64,000 nucleotides of DNA from an uncultured Erysipelotrichaceae bacterium (GCA_944325685.1 CALVBC010000026.1:19058-83057); one strand, 5' to 3'. Positions 57,058 to 64,000 are shown, counted from the first letter of the stretch. Notes: generated from the sequence alone by a model not told the origin. Made by a program: numbers and translations.

Positions 57058-57134
57058 GGCTAGTTGGTGAAGCGGCTTAACACACCGCCCTTTCACGGCG
57101 GCATTCACGGGTTCGAATCCCGTACTAGTCACCA
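57058..57134 (+). tRNA. tRNA-Glu (anticodon UUC)
   Basis: Acceptor GGCTAGT pairs with ACTAGTC (one wobble), and ACCA follows. The anticodon stem CCGCC/GGCGG encloses CTTTCAC, giving TTC. The T-arm CGGGTTCGAATCCCG is canonical. Confidence 0.96.
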
Positions 57135-57141
57135 AGTTCAT

Positions 57142-57215
57142 AGGGGTGTAGTACAATGGTAGTACAATGGTCTCCAAAACCACTGACGCGAGTTCGATTC
57201 TTGCCACCCCTGCCA
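57142..57215 (+). tRNA. tRNA-Trp (anticodon CCA)
   Basis: Acceptor AGGGGTG pairs with CACCCCT, discriminator G and encoded CCA follow. The loop CTCCAAA gives anticodon CCA, which reads UGG only. This agrees with TGA being used as stop throughout the window. It is 7 bases after tRNA-Glu on one transcript. Confidence 0.95.
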
Positions 57216-57226
57216 TTTAGTTTATG

Positions 57227-57248
57227 ACTCGATATTTCGAGTTTTTTT
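57227..57248 (+). terminator. Terminator of the tRNA-Glu/tRNA-Trp unit
   Basis: ACTCGA - TATT - TCGAGT followed by TTTTTT. It begins 12 bases after tRNA-Trp. Confidence 0.88.
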
Positions 57249-57352
57249 ATTTTCTAAAGTTGTTTTAAGGATAGATGGTTATCATAAAGACGATGATATA
57301 TATCATCCAAACATTCATTCTTTCCTTGTAAGAGCCTGAGGGCTCTTTTTTA
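57249..57352 (+). other. Non-coding stretch with palindrome and a second plus-strand terminator
   Basis: No open frame is evident. GATGATATATATCATC (57292-57307) is a perfect 16-base palindrome. AAGAGCC - TGAG - GGCTCTT (57330-57347) followed by TTTTAT is a clear terminator reading plus. As the tRNA terminator lies 80 bases upstream, this second terminator implies either a backup or a separate short transcript. Confidence 0.5.
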
Positions 57353-57380
57353 TACTACTGTGATCAAATTGCGACCAAAA

Positions 57381-57411
57381 AATAAAAACTGCCGGATATT
57401 TCCGACAGTTT
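57381..57411 (-). terminator. Terminator of tRNA-Leu(CAA)
   Basis: On the minus strand AAACTGTCGGA and TCCGGCAGTTT pair over 11 positions (one wobble), then TTATTTTTT follows. It lies 11 bases after the tRNA 3' end. Confidence 0.92.
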
Positions 57412-57422
57412 CTAGGTTTAAA

Positions 57423-57507
57423 TGGTCCCCAAAGCCGGACTCGAACCGGCATGGTGTTAACCAAACGATTTTGAGTCGTTCGCGTCTACCAATTCCGCCA
57501 TTTAGGG
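57423..57507 (-). tRNA. tRNA-Leu (anticodon CAA)
   Basis: On the minus strand acceptor CCCTAAA pairs with TTTGGGG (one wobble), then A and encoded CCA. The stem AACGA/TCGTT encloses CTCAAAA, giving CAA (reads UUG). A long variable arm GGTTAACACC and T-arm GCCGGTTCGAGTCCGGC fit class II tRNA-Leu. A first-position C is unusual for tRNA-Leu, which normally starts with G. Confidence 0.92.
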
Positions 57508-57518
57508 ATCGCTTGAGT

Positions 57519-57548
57519 ATTTTACAATAAAACAGCGATATTTGTAAA
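57519..57548 (-). promoter_or_regulatory. Promoter of tRNA-Leu(CAA)
   Basis: TTTACA (57548-57543), 18 bases, TAAAAT (57524-57519) on the minus strand, about 11 bases before the tRNA 5' end. The -35 lies just 6 bases beyond the end of the upstream DUF6487 gene. Confidence 0.65.
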
Positions 57549-57554
57549 TCTATC

Positions 57555-57779
57555 TCACCGATCTTCTTTAGCTAAAAAGATACCACAGTCTTCACAATGA
57601 TAAGCAGTGATCTTGTATACAGCGCTTAAACTATCTTCGCCAACTAAGACCTTGGCCCCTTTGATATAACCAAAATCAAATAAAGGTAAATGATCATGTT
57701 CTTTTAACCGTTGCCCTTTTAAACGTGGCACGGGGATAAAGCCTTTTTGCATCTCCTTTTGACAATATGGACACTTCAT
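57555..57779 (-). CDS. Small zinc-ribbon protein, DUF6487-like
   Basis: The 74-residue product has two CxxC pairs, CPYCQKEMQKGF at the N-terminus and YHCEDCGIF at the C-terminus, with a short beta-rich middle. This is the layout of DUF6487-type zinc ribbons, whose role is unknown. AAAGGTGA precedes the start. It lies 4 bases after the hydrolase gene and ends the unit with the two-component system. Confidence 0.75.
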   Translation of the reverse strand: MKCPYCQKEMQKGFIPVPRLKGQRLKEHDHLPLFDFGYIKGAKVLVGEDSLSAVYKITAYHCEDCGIFLAKEDR

Positions 57780-57783
57780 ACGA

Positions 57784-58689
57784 TCACCTTTCGATAAAAG
57801 CTAAGATATCATCATAGACCTTTTGATGATCATCTTCATTCAAGATCTCATGACGCATGTTGTCATAAATGATCTTTTCGATATCGTGATAACCAAGATC
57901 ACGCATAAAGGCAATACTACTATTCCATTTATCTAAGCCACCGATGACCGGATCGTCTTTACCGGCGATAAATAAGATCGGTAGGTCTTTATTCTTTAAT
58001 GCTTGTCTTTTATCATATGTGCTCTTGATCAATAAGAAGAGGTTTTTATAAGCATTCAAAGTGAAGGTGAAACCATCTTTAGGATGACTATTGAACGCAT
58101 CGACATTGGTCTCGTTTTTGGATATCCATCTATTTTTCTTATCACCACTAAAAGCTCGATCATAACCACCGATCGCTAGATCTGTGACTAGAACACTGCG
58201 ATAATCGTCACCTTTGAAAAAGCCGATGATATCCGTTAGTATGATCCCAAGTGTAGCTAGTTTATTATCACAAGGTGTACCACAGACGATCAGTTTATCG
58301 ATCTTATCACTATACTTTGCGATATAAGTCCTAACTACAAGCGATCCCATCGAATGGCCAAATAGATAGATCGGTAGACCATCATAACGCTCACGCATCT
58401 CATTTATCACATCATCGAGATCTTCAACGATATAAGTACCACTGTCATCATTAAAATAGCCAAGCCCTTTGGGATCGCTGACGCTTTCCCCATGCCCACG
58501 ATGGTCATGGATACAAGCGATATAGCCATGGTCTTTTAAAAAGCGCATAAAGTCAAGGTAGCGTTCCTTGTGTTCGACCATGCCATGTGATAAGACGACA
58601 ACGCCTTTTGGCGATGTTGTCGATAGTAATAATGTATCTAATAGAGTCTCGTCGCTACGAGAGCGGATCTTGATGTATTCTTCATTCAT
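57784..58689 (-). CDS. Alpha/beta hydrolase, monoacylglycerol-lipase-like
   Basis: The 301-residue protein belongs to the serine aminopeptidase S33/lysophospholipase type. VVLSHGMVEHKERYLDF, HDHRGHGES, the nucleophile elbow FGHSMGSLVV (Ser), the acid in IAGKDDPVIG and a C-terminal HEILNED His form the triad. It probably hydrolyses lipid esters; the substrate is not known. TATCAT ends six bases before ATG 58689, inside the 12-base gap after the kinase gene, while AAGG is only two bases from the ATG. Confidence 0.86.
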   Translation of the reverse strand: MNEEYIKIRSRSDETLLDTLLLSTTSPKGVVVLSHGMVEHKERYLDFMRFLKDHGYIACIHDHRGHGESVSDPKGLGYFNDDSGTYIVEDLDDVINEMRERYDGLPIYLFGHSMGSLVVRTYIAKYSDKIDKLIVCGTPCDNKLATLGIILTDIIGFFKGDDYRSVLVTDLAIGGYDRAFSGDKKNRWISKNETNVDAFNSHPKDGFTFTLNAYKNLFLLIKSTYDKRQALKNKDLPILFIAGKDDPVIGGLDKWNSSIAFMRDLGYHDIEKIIYDNMRHEILNEDDHQKVYDDILAFIER

Positions 58690-58701
58690 GACCTTATGAT
58701 A

Positions 58702-59943
58702 CTACTTTTTGATATCTAGTTCGATCTTAAAAGTGAGGTAGTGATCTTTATAGTTGACCGATATATCGCCATTATGCGAGGTGATGATACTTTTAGCTAA
58801 AGCTAAGCCGATACCATAGCCACCCTTTTGGTTGTGTGAGGTGTCACTTCGATAGAAGCGATCAAATAGTTTATCGATATCCTTTTCATCGACTTCATCA
58901 GTCGTATCACTAAAGGTGATGATGAGTTTTTTTGCCTTTTTTAAGGTGACATCAAAGTGTCCATTGTCACTAGTATACTTTTGTGCGTTGTCGATAAAGA
59001 TATCAAAGAGCTTGATCATCGCTTCCATGTCGCCTTTATACATGACGCCATCTTGGATATCCTTATTTATCTTGACACCCTTTAATACAAAGGCTTCAGT
59101 GAAATTATCGACACTTTCACTCAAAAGGGCTGATATATCGAATTCATTGATCTTATCTTGACTCAATTTTTCATCCATCTTAGTGAGTACAAGTAGGTCA
59201 TTCATAAGATCACTTAATCTTGTGATCTGCTTTTTGATATTAGTTGAATATTTAGATTCACCATTAAATAACTCTAAAGCTTCGGTATTGGTCTGGATGA
59301 TGGCAAGTGGTGTCTTTAATTCATGGCCGGCATTAGTGATGAATTCCTTTTGTTTACTGATGCCGCTGGCGATCGGTCTTATCATCATCCGTGACAAGAA
59401 GATGACGATCAAAAACATGATCCCCCATCCAAGCAAGGCGACGACTAATGACAAGACGAAGATGATGATGATGTTGTTTATCTCATCGGAGATATCTAGA
59501 AAAATGGCATAAGTGTCATCATAAAAACCGGTGTTGTAGTATAAATAAGCATACTTACCATCTTGACCACGACCGTTGTCATCATATAAATGTTCATTAG
59601 CTAAAGCTAAAGCTTTTTCTTTATCTACCGATTGGGTCCGTGTTAAGTCGATACTGACGGGATAATCAAAACGGTCATATCTGACAACGAAGAAATTAGA
59701 CGACAAAAAGATATCGATATTCGACTTTGGCATGTATATCCCTGTCGGTTCATCCATATCGGTAATATTGCCGAGCATGATATAGTTACCATTGGAATTC
59801 GATAAGATATCAAAAGTAGTATCGATACGAACTTTTGTCGTATAGATATTGCCGACATTGATCACGATCATGATCGCTAAAAGTAAGATCGTGATCGCGA
59901 TCATCGCCGTCATGATGAATTTCTTTTTTATCTCGGCGATCAT
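58702..59943 (-). CDS. Sensor histidine kinase
   Basis: The 413-residue protein has two membrane helices (about residues 11-30 and 160-185) with an extracytoplasmic loop of about 130 residues as sensor. A HisKA domain follows with GHELKTPLAIIQTNTEAL (phosphorylated His), then an HATPase domain with FIDNAQKYTS (N box) and GGYGIGLALAKSI (G box). ATG 59943 overlaps the response-regulator stop as ATGA. The signal is unknown; the neighbouring ArnT-like glycosyltransferase and hydrolase point to envelope state. Confidence 0.93.
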   Translation of the reverse strand: MIAEIKKKFIMTAMIAITILLLAIMIVINVGNIYTTKVRIDTTFDILSNSNGNYIMLGNITDMDEPTGIYMPKSNIDIFLSSNFFVVRYDRFDYPVSIDLTRTQSVDKEKALALANEHLYDDNGRGQDGKYAYLYYNTGFYDDTYAIFLDISDEINNIIIIFVLSLVVALLGWGIMFLIVIFLSRMMIRPIASGISKQKEFITNAGHELKTPLAIIQTNTEALELFNGESKYSTNIKKQITRLSDLMNDLLVLTKMDEKLSQDKINEFDISALLSESVDNFTEAFVLKGVKINKDIQDGVMYKGDMEAMIKLFDIFIDNAQKYTSDNGHFDVTLKKAKKLIITFSDTTDEVDEKDIDKLFDRFYRSDTSHNQKGGYGIGLALAKSIITSHNGDISVNYKDHYLTFKIELDIKK

Positions 59944-60605
59944 TCTAGACGGTACCCGACATTGCGCTTAGCGACGATATTGACTTCACTATCAAGCTCT
60001 TTTAAGTGCTTGCGCAGATATGATATATAGACCCATACGATACCGATATCAGCATCTGAGTCATAACCCCAGATCCGGATAAAGATCGTCTCACTGGCGA
60101 TGTAGATATCCTTATTGAGCATCAAAAGCTCCATCACTTGATATTCGTTTTTTGTGAGGATGACTTTTTTATCTTTGCACGTTAATTCATAGTTCAAGAT
60201 ATTGAGACTGATGTCCTTGAATTCGATGATACTAGGGGTATATTCATCCTTCCTCCTTAGCATCGCTCTGACCCTAGCCATCAGTTCACCCATCGAAAAA
60301 GGCTTAGTAAGATAATCATCAGCGCCCATATCGAGCCCTTGGATCTTATCTTCGATATCGCTTTTAGCCGTCAAAAGTAAGACCGGTGTCGTGATACCCT
60401 TTTCTCTTATGGCTTTTAATACTTCAATCCCACTGAGCTTAGGCATCATGATATCTAAGATGATTCCATCGTATTTATCATTTAGCGCATATTCTAAAGC
60501 GTCTTCGCCATCATATACGACGTCGACTAAATAGTTATTGTAGACCAAGACATCATATACTGCCTCAGCCATATTTCTCTCATCTTCAGCATATAGTAAT
60601 TTCAT
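59940..60605 (-). CDS. OmpR/PhoB-family response regulator
   Basis: The 221-residue protein has a receiver domain with acidic pair EDE near residue 6, phosphorylated Asp in DGIILDIMMP, Lys in LTKPFSMGEL, and a C-terminal winged helix (LTKNEYQVMELLMLN, IRIWGYDSDADIGIVWVYISYLRKHL first part). It is co-translated with its kinase. Upstream is a PmrA-like direct repeat and a TAAATT six bases before the ATG, so autoregulation with a leaderless start is plausible. Confidence 0.95.
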   Translation of the reverse strand: MKLLYAEDERNMAEAVYDVLVYNNYLVDVVYDGEDALEYALNDKYDGIILDIMMPKLSGIEVLKAIREKGITTPVLLLTAKSDIEDKIQGLDMGADDYLTKPFSMGELMARVRAMLRRKDEYTPSIIEFKDISLNILNYELTCKDKKVILTKNEYQVMELLMLNKDIYIASETIFIRIWGYDSDADIGIVWVYISYLRKHLKELDSEVNIVAKRNVGYRLE

Positions 60606-60627
60606 GATCCTAATTTAAAACACTAAC

Positions 60628-60644
60628 CTTAAAGATACCTTAAG
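60628..60644 (-). promoter_or_regulatory. PmrA-like direct repeat before the response regulator
   Basis: On the minus strand CTTAAG-GTATC-TTTAAG matches YTTAAG-N5-YTTAAG, the PmrA box known from Proteobacteria; each half is followed by G as TTAAGGT. The 11-base period fits OmpR-family dimers. It lies 10 bases upstream of a TAAATT -10 (60617-60612) and overlaps the stop codon of the ArnT-like gene. Confidence 0.6.
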
Positions 60645-62181
60645 ATAAAAGATATATCCGTGTCCTGACATCAGTCAAAAGCTCACTATCGCGATCTTTA
60701 AAATGTTCCATGATCTTATCATCTTCACTAGCATCCCCTTCGATATAGATGATGACATCATCATAGTCAAGCTCATCAAGATCGATGGTATCGATATTAT
60801 CTTTACTGATAAAGACTGTTTCAGGATGCTCAGCTAATTCACTGAAAAAAGTACTTGTCTGCCATAAGTCGCTGTAGACATAGATGACTGGTAATTCATT
60901 ATACTCATCCGTTATATCAAGCCTGATACTTGAATCGGTATATAGATAATGCAATGGTAAAAAGTGCCATGTCACAAAGGCTAATAAGACACAGGCTACA
61001 AGGCCTAAGATCAAACGATAACGCCACTTGATAAGCCTTAAGATATAGGTGGCAAATAGACCGATATAGATCGAAGCGATCGGGAATAAAGTCATGATAT
61101 ATCTATCCGCAAAGTAAGGAGCGATCTTAGCGATCAGGATGAAATAGATGATACAGGTCAAACTCAAGATCGTCATATACGCAAAGCGTTTATCATGTAC
61201 GATGGCTTTAAACTTATCAGGATATTTCTTATAGAGCAGATAAATGATAAAAACGAATAAGATGATAAATACCACGATCATCAAAAGCGCGATCATCCAA
61301 TGATCAAATAAGCGATCGATGATACCGAAGTGTCGACCAAACCACAATAAGCCATCATCTAAAGTGGCAAATGAATCTTCACCCCTGTAACTAGAAAAGA
61401 TATGATCTATCATCGATGGGAAGATGATGATCGAAAGTAAGACACCGAATATCGATAGCGATGCATATAAAGCTAACTCCTTAAAGCGTCTTTTTATCAA
61501 TAGATAGACACAAGTAAAACCACAATAGAAAAAAGCAAAGACGATAAAGTAGTAATGGGTCAAAGACCCTAAGGTCATCGTGATGACTAATGGGATCATC
61601 TTTTTGATGGTGATCTTATCCTCTAATATGAATTTATGCAGATAGATGAAGATGATCGATAGTAATGATAATAAAGCATACATTCTGATAAAGGTCACTG
61701 TATTGATCGCCCTAGCACTAAAGCCCCATATGGTAACACCTAATAAGGCCGCTTCTTCACTATCGACCATCTTGATGATCTGATATAAAAGGATATCGAT
61801 AAAGATGAAGAAAGCGATATTGATACCGATACCTAACCACTTCGAATAATTACCCTGTAAGATCGAAGATGCCGTATGGATGATCATATAGTAAAACGGT
61901 GGATGGACATCCTTGGATTGATTATAGAAGACTGAATCATACTTAAAGGCATCTTCACCATTTACCGATAAGTATTCTTTAAATGTTTCTTGATCGATCT
62001 TTGATCCTTCAAAATCATCACGATATTGGATAAATGGCTCATAGTAGCTATTAGATAAACCATATGAAGCTACTTCATCGATAAAATAACTGTTCTTTTG
62101 TGTACTAAAATAGATCATCATCAAGACCTGCAGTAAGATGATGACCATAAGTAAGATCTTTTTACTACCCTTTATGACCAT
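60640..62181 (-). CDS. ArnT/GT39-like membrane glycosyltransferase
   Basis: The 513-residue protein has about eleven hydrophobic helices and the GT-C family landmarks: FIDEVASYGLSNS in the first extracytoplasmic loop (catalytic Asp-Glu) and KDVHPPFYYMI, the HPP-type second motif. These transfer sugars from polyprenyl phosphates to lipid, teichoic acid or protein. The last 80 residues are a soluble domain (DITDEYNELPVIYVYSDLW). GGTGG lies five bases before ATG 62181. It sits between the APH-like kinase and the two-component genes on one strand. Confidence 0.84.
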   Translation of the reverse strand: MVIKGSKKILLMVIILLQVLMMIYFSTQKNSYFIDEVASYGLSNSYYEPFIQYRDDFEGSKIDQETFKEYLSVNGEDAFKYDSVFYNQSKDVHPPFYYMIIHTASSILQGNYSKWLGIGINIAFFIFIDILLYQIIKMVDSEEAALLGVTIWGFSARAINTVTFIRMYALLSLLSIIFIYLHKFILEDKITIKKMIPLVITMTLGSLTHYYFIVFAFFYCGFTCVYLLIKRRFKELALYASLSIFGVLLSIIIFPSMIDHIFSSYRGEDSFATLDDGLLWFGRHFGIIDRLFDHWMIALLMIVVFIILFVFIIYLLYKKYPDKFKAIVHDKRFAYMTILSLTCIIYFILIAKIAPYFADRYIMTLFPIASIYIGLFATYILRLIKWRYRLILGLVACVLLAFVTWHFLPLHYLYTDSSIRLDITDEYNELPVIYVYSDLWQTSTFFSELAEHPETVFISKDNIDTIDLDELDYDDVIIYIEGDASEDDKIMEHFKDRDSELLTDVRTRIYLLS

Positions 62182-62219
62182 ATATCCACCATATCTATAT
62201 TATGCCATTTTTAAAGAGA

Positions 62220-62990
62220 TCAGCCAAAATATTCGATGACTTTGATGATATCTAATATCGATACATCGATCTTATCCCTTCCATAGACGTCTAAAAAATA
62301 GTCATGATACTTATCCGTTTTGAGATTATAAGCTAAAGATCTTAGTGTCCAATAGATATCGATATGACGATCACCGATACCGCTATAGTCGACATCGATA
62401 TAGCCACTTAGCTTCCAATCATCAAGGATGATATTCGGTAAACAATGATCGCCATGGATAAGGACATCACATTTTAGGACCTTTTCGCTATAAGCGATCA
62501 TATCTTGTGCTTTACTTAGATCAAGATCATTATGATATCTTTTACCATCTGATATCATCTTATCGAGGTTATGCTTAGCCAAAGCGATATATTCAGGTGT
62601 CCTTTTGATAGGACAGTCGCTATGATCTAACTCATGTAGCATCCTTAATCCTGTGGCTAAGACATCACAAAGCCGTTTAGGATCGCTTAAATATAACGAG
62701 TCAGTACAATCTTTGCCTTTTAGCGCCTTTGTAAGTAAGATATCATTTTCCTTTTCTTCATAATATAAGACCTCGGTACCAAGACCTTTATGATAGAAAT
62801 ACTCGGTCATCACATATTCTCTTTTAAGTGAATCCTTTAAAGATATCTTCAGATAGTAACCATCATCTTTATCGATAAGATATACCCTTGCATCCTTCGA
62901 TGAAGAGCGATCATAGATGTCGGCATCTTTGATAAGATCTATGATAAAACCCGGTAACTTAAACGGTATTTCTCTAATAGCTTTATCCAT
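62220..62990 (-). CDS. APH(3')-like aminoglycoside/small-molecule kinase
   Basis: The 256-residue protein has the APH fold landmarks: an N-lobe Lys region (YYLKISLKDSLKREYVMTEYF), LRMLHELDHSDCP, the catalytic loop CDVLIHGDHCLPNIIL (HGDxxxxN), and the Mg-binding Asp in GYIDVDYSGIGDRHIDI. This is the APH(3') pattern rather than APH(2'') or choline kinase, and length (about 260) agrees. Whether it confers resistance or acts on a native metabolite is not known. TGATAATAT ends seven bases before ATG 62990, with no ribosome site. Confidence 0.85.
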   Translation of the reverse strand: MDKAIREIPFKLPGFIIDLIKDADIYDRSSSKDARVYLIDKDDGYYLKISLKDSLKREYVMTEYFYHKGLGTEVLYYEEKENDILLTKALKGKDCTDSLYLSDPKRLCDVLATGLRMLHELDHSDCPIKRTPEYIALAKHNLDKMISDGKRYHNDLDLSKAQDMIAYSEKVLKCDVLIHGDHCLPNIILDDWKLSGYIDVDYSGIGDRHIDIYWTLRSLAYNLKTDKYHDYFLDVYGRDKIDVSILDIIKVIEYFG

Positions 62991-62997
62991 CTTTTAA

Positions 62998-63006
62998 ATA
63001 TTATCA
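62998..63006 (-). promoter_or_regulatory. Extended -10 for the APH-like gene
   Basis: TGATAATAT on the minus strand ends seven bases before ATG 62990 with the gap TTAAAAG, almost the same as the truB context. TTATAA lies at the right distance for a weak -35. Confidence 0.56.
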
Positions 63007-63078
63007 TGTATTAGTTGACTTTATAAGTCCGTAGATTTGTTTTAGATGGTAACGATCGATTTGATGATATAGGCTAGA

Positions 63079-63552
63079 TCACACCCCATTGATGAATATT
63101 AATATCCCACAATATAGAAGTGGTGCTAAAGCTAAGATGAGCTTATTCTTAGCTGATATCTGTAATATGTATAAGATGATAAAGGTAATGAATTTGATAA
63201 GTAATGAGATGATATCAAAAGGACCTTCATAGATGAAGATATCAGGTAATATTATGATAAGTGAGAAGATGAGGATATTCTTTAAAAGTATGAGCTTATA
63301 GTTAGCTTTTCTTGTGTCGATCATATCTTTTAATTGGATATAGAAATCGATATAGACATTGATGACAAAAAACTTGATTATCTGAAGACCTAAGAATTCG
63401 ATCCTAATAAGTAAGGTGAGATAACCAAAGGTAGTGAAGTTAGGGTTTATGACATAAGCTAATGGATCAAAGTCTCTATCAAATTGAAAGAATAAGAGTA
63501 CATATATTAGAAAGTAGATGATGGTGAATATGATAAACTTATTAATCCGCAT
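63079..63552 (-). CDS. Small integral membrane protein, possible ABC permease
   Basis: The product of about 157 residues is highly hydrophobic with four to five helices and few conserved residues. ATG 63552 lies inside the end of the truncated ABC ATPase frame (11-base overlap), as in coupled ATPase-permease pairs, so it is likely the membrane partner of that lost transporter. A longer upstream frame is open but would read through ATPase coding sequence. I cannot assign a substrate. Confidence 0.6.
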   Translation of the reverse strand: MRINKFIIFTIIYFLIYVLLFFQFDRDFDPLAYVINPNFTTFGYLTLLIRIEFLGLQIIKFFVINVYIDFYIQLKDMIDTRKANYKLILLKNILIFSLIIILPDIFIYEGPFDIISLLIKFITFIILYILQISAKNKLILALAPLLYCGILIFINGV

Positions 63553-63776
63553 ATAATCTACAATCTTTGAGATTGAGCTTTTTAGTATAGCCGATATCGA
63601 TATAATCATGAGCGGTGATGATGATCGTCTTATCATCATCTATTAATTCTTGCATGACTTCTTTAAAGGTCTCGACTGACTTATCATCAAGGCCTCTTGT
63701 AGGTTCATCTAATAGGATGATCGATTGATCTTCCATGATGGCTTGGATGATGCCCATCTTCTGTTTTATATATAAC
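63542..63776 (-). pseudogene. ABC transporter ATPase, C-terminal remnant
   Basis: Only the end of an ABC ATPase is present: QKMGIIQAIMEDQ (tail of the signature region), Walker B IILLDEPTRGLDD and the H-loop ITAHD. Walker A, Q-loop and the LSGG part are missing, so about 120 N-terminal residues are lost. A GTG at 63784 gives an 80-residue frame, but its first residues come from the joined RhuM-like sequence read in another frame. It could not bind ATP alone. Confidence 0.85.
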
Positions 63777-63824
63777 AATTTCACTCTCTATAATATTTAA
63801 ATCATCTTTGTTGTTCTTCGCCAT
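63762..63824 (-). pseudogene. RhuM-like protein, N-terminal remnant
   Basis: ATG 63824 opens a frame whose first about 24 residues (MAKNNKDDLNIIESEIVIY, then KTEDG) match the typical N-terminus of RhuM/virulence-type proteins with IVIYKTEDG. After Gly the frame runs into the ABC sequence out of frame (HHPSHHGR). AAAGG lies upstream. RhuM genes often sit inside type I restriction-modification loci. Confidence 0.7.
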
Positions 63825-63911
63825 TCAAGCTGCCTTTCTATTTTTTAATAAAGTCATCATACGATTGAATTTACCTGAAGTGCTATCAATAAAGTAGACA
63901 CATACCTCAAT
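63825..63911 (-). pseudogene. C-terminal remnant of an unidentified gene
   Basis: A frame of 28 codons ending in TGA immediately before the RhuM-like ATG (TGA then ATG, no gap). It reads EVCVYFIDSTSGKFNRMM then TLLKNRKAA and looks like a real protein end; upstream it is closed by TAA. I do not recognise the family. The head-to-tail junction suggests an intact two-gene operon before truncation. Confidence 0.5.
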
Positions 63912-63923
63912 TATTTATACAGT

Positions 63924-63963
63924 GTCATATAATATGACTACATCCAAATATTTGGATGTAGTC
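63924..63963. promoter_or_regulatory. Two overlapping palindromes with embedded -10
   Basis: GTCATATAATATGAC (63924-63938) is a perfect 15-base palindrome that contains TATAAT (63928-63933). It shares GAC with a second perfect palindrome of 28 bases at 63936-63963, whose arms are GACTACATCCAAAT and ATTTGGATGTAGTC. The pair lies 24 bases before the start of the plus-strand gene at 63988 and looks like an operator with its promoter. Confidence 0.7.
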
Positions 63964-63987
63964 ATAAGACAAAGAAAGGGAGTCTAC

Positions 63988-64000
63988 ATGAAGTATACAA
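63988..64000 (+). CDS. Start of a plus-strand gene (first four codons)
   Basis: AAGGGAG, five bases, then ATG AAG TAT ACA before the window edge. Only Met-Lys-Tyr-Thr is visible, so no function can be given. Its promoter region holds the two palindromes just upstream. Confidence 0.6.

Noticed and set aside
57330..57352. Bidirectional terminator for the downstream minus-strand tRNA
   Set aside because: The minus strand has no T run after this hairpin, and the tRNA already has its own strong terminator at 57381-57411.
63542..63784. Functional small ABC ATPase starting at GTG 63784
   Set aside because: It lacks Walker A, the Q-loop and the first half of the signature, and its first codons derive from the RhuM-like sequence read in another frame.

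Overview
This window is core chromosome of a low-GC, Gram-positive-type bacterium of the Bacillota, class Bacilli. Gene content and order match Bacilli blocks (recU-ponA, gpsB-rnpB, hrcA-grpE-dnaK-dnaJ, polA-mutM-coaE-dnaB-dnaI, tilS-hpt-ftsH-hslO-dus, truB-ribF). Several genes usual in those blocks in Bacillus subtilis are missing (cinA, nrdR, coaX), and a DUF2779 nuclease is present. I infer a streamlined, walled relative of the Erysipelotrichales/Acholeplasmatales/RF39-like groups. TGA is used as stop and tRNA-Trp has a CCA anticodon, so the standard bacterial code applies. No gene in the window names the species.

Layout. 1-1530: recA (5' part), pgsA and RNase P RNA on the minus strand. 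1527-5711: gpsB, recU-ponA and asp23. 5755-10209: an rRNA m5C methyltransferase, ribF, truB, a TtcA-like thiolase and a TrmH-like methyltransferase. 10259-17423: heat-shock block hrcA-grpE-dnaK-dnaJ-clpB with two CIRCE operators. 17504-19690: coaD, rsmD, ftsW. 19744-23423, plus strand: def, RNase J, lemA and a DUF3137 gene. 23461-32899: pyk, pfkA and the replication/repair block dnaI-dnaB-coaE-mutM-polA, plus an odd ZnuA-like lipoprotein. 32918-41739: trmB, pnp, yebC, a split Alg13/Alg14-type glycosyltransferase, ptsI, a small HTH-like protein, hpf and the DUF2779 nuclease. 41830-46744: polyamine importer potABC plus separately promoted potD and an XRE-cupin regulator, with matching operators. 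46873-57507: trxA, an aldose epimerase, pduL, tRNAs, dus-hslO-ftsH-hpt-tilS, ychF and udp. 57555-62990: hydrolase, two-component system, ArnT-like glycosyltransferase and an APH(3')-like kinase. 63079-64000: accessory end with a permease, truncated ABC and RhuM-like remnants, and strong palindromes before a new plus-strand gene.

Genes fall into two initiation classes. Genes inside operons have good Shine-Dalgarno sites and often overlap the previous gene by 1 to 30 bases. Many genes that follow a promoter or terminator have no Shine-Dalgarno site. Instead a -10 hexamer, often extended (TGn), sits 6 to 8 bases before the start codon, so transcription would begin at or just before the start codon (leaderless mRNA). 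Thirteen genes here show this. A second window-wide signal is a large excess of GATC, tied to wobble-G in codons before Ile ATC.

The most unusual items are the leaderless architecture, the GATC/codon-context bias, a PotA ATPase whose TOBE domain is split by a large repeated insert, the polyamine operator pair, a PmrA-like box before the response regulator, and the recombination scar at 63542-63911 where pieces of three genes are joined.
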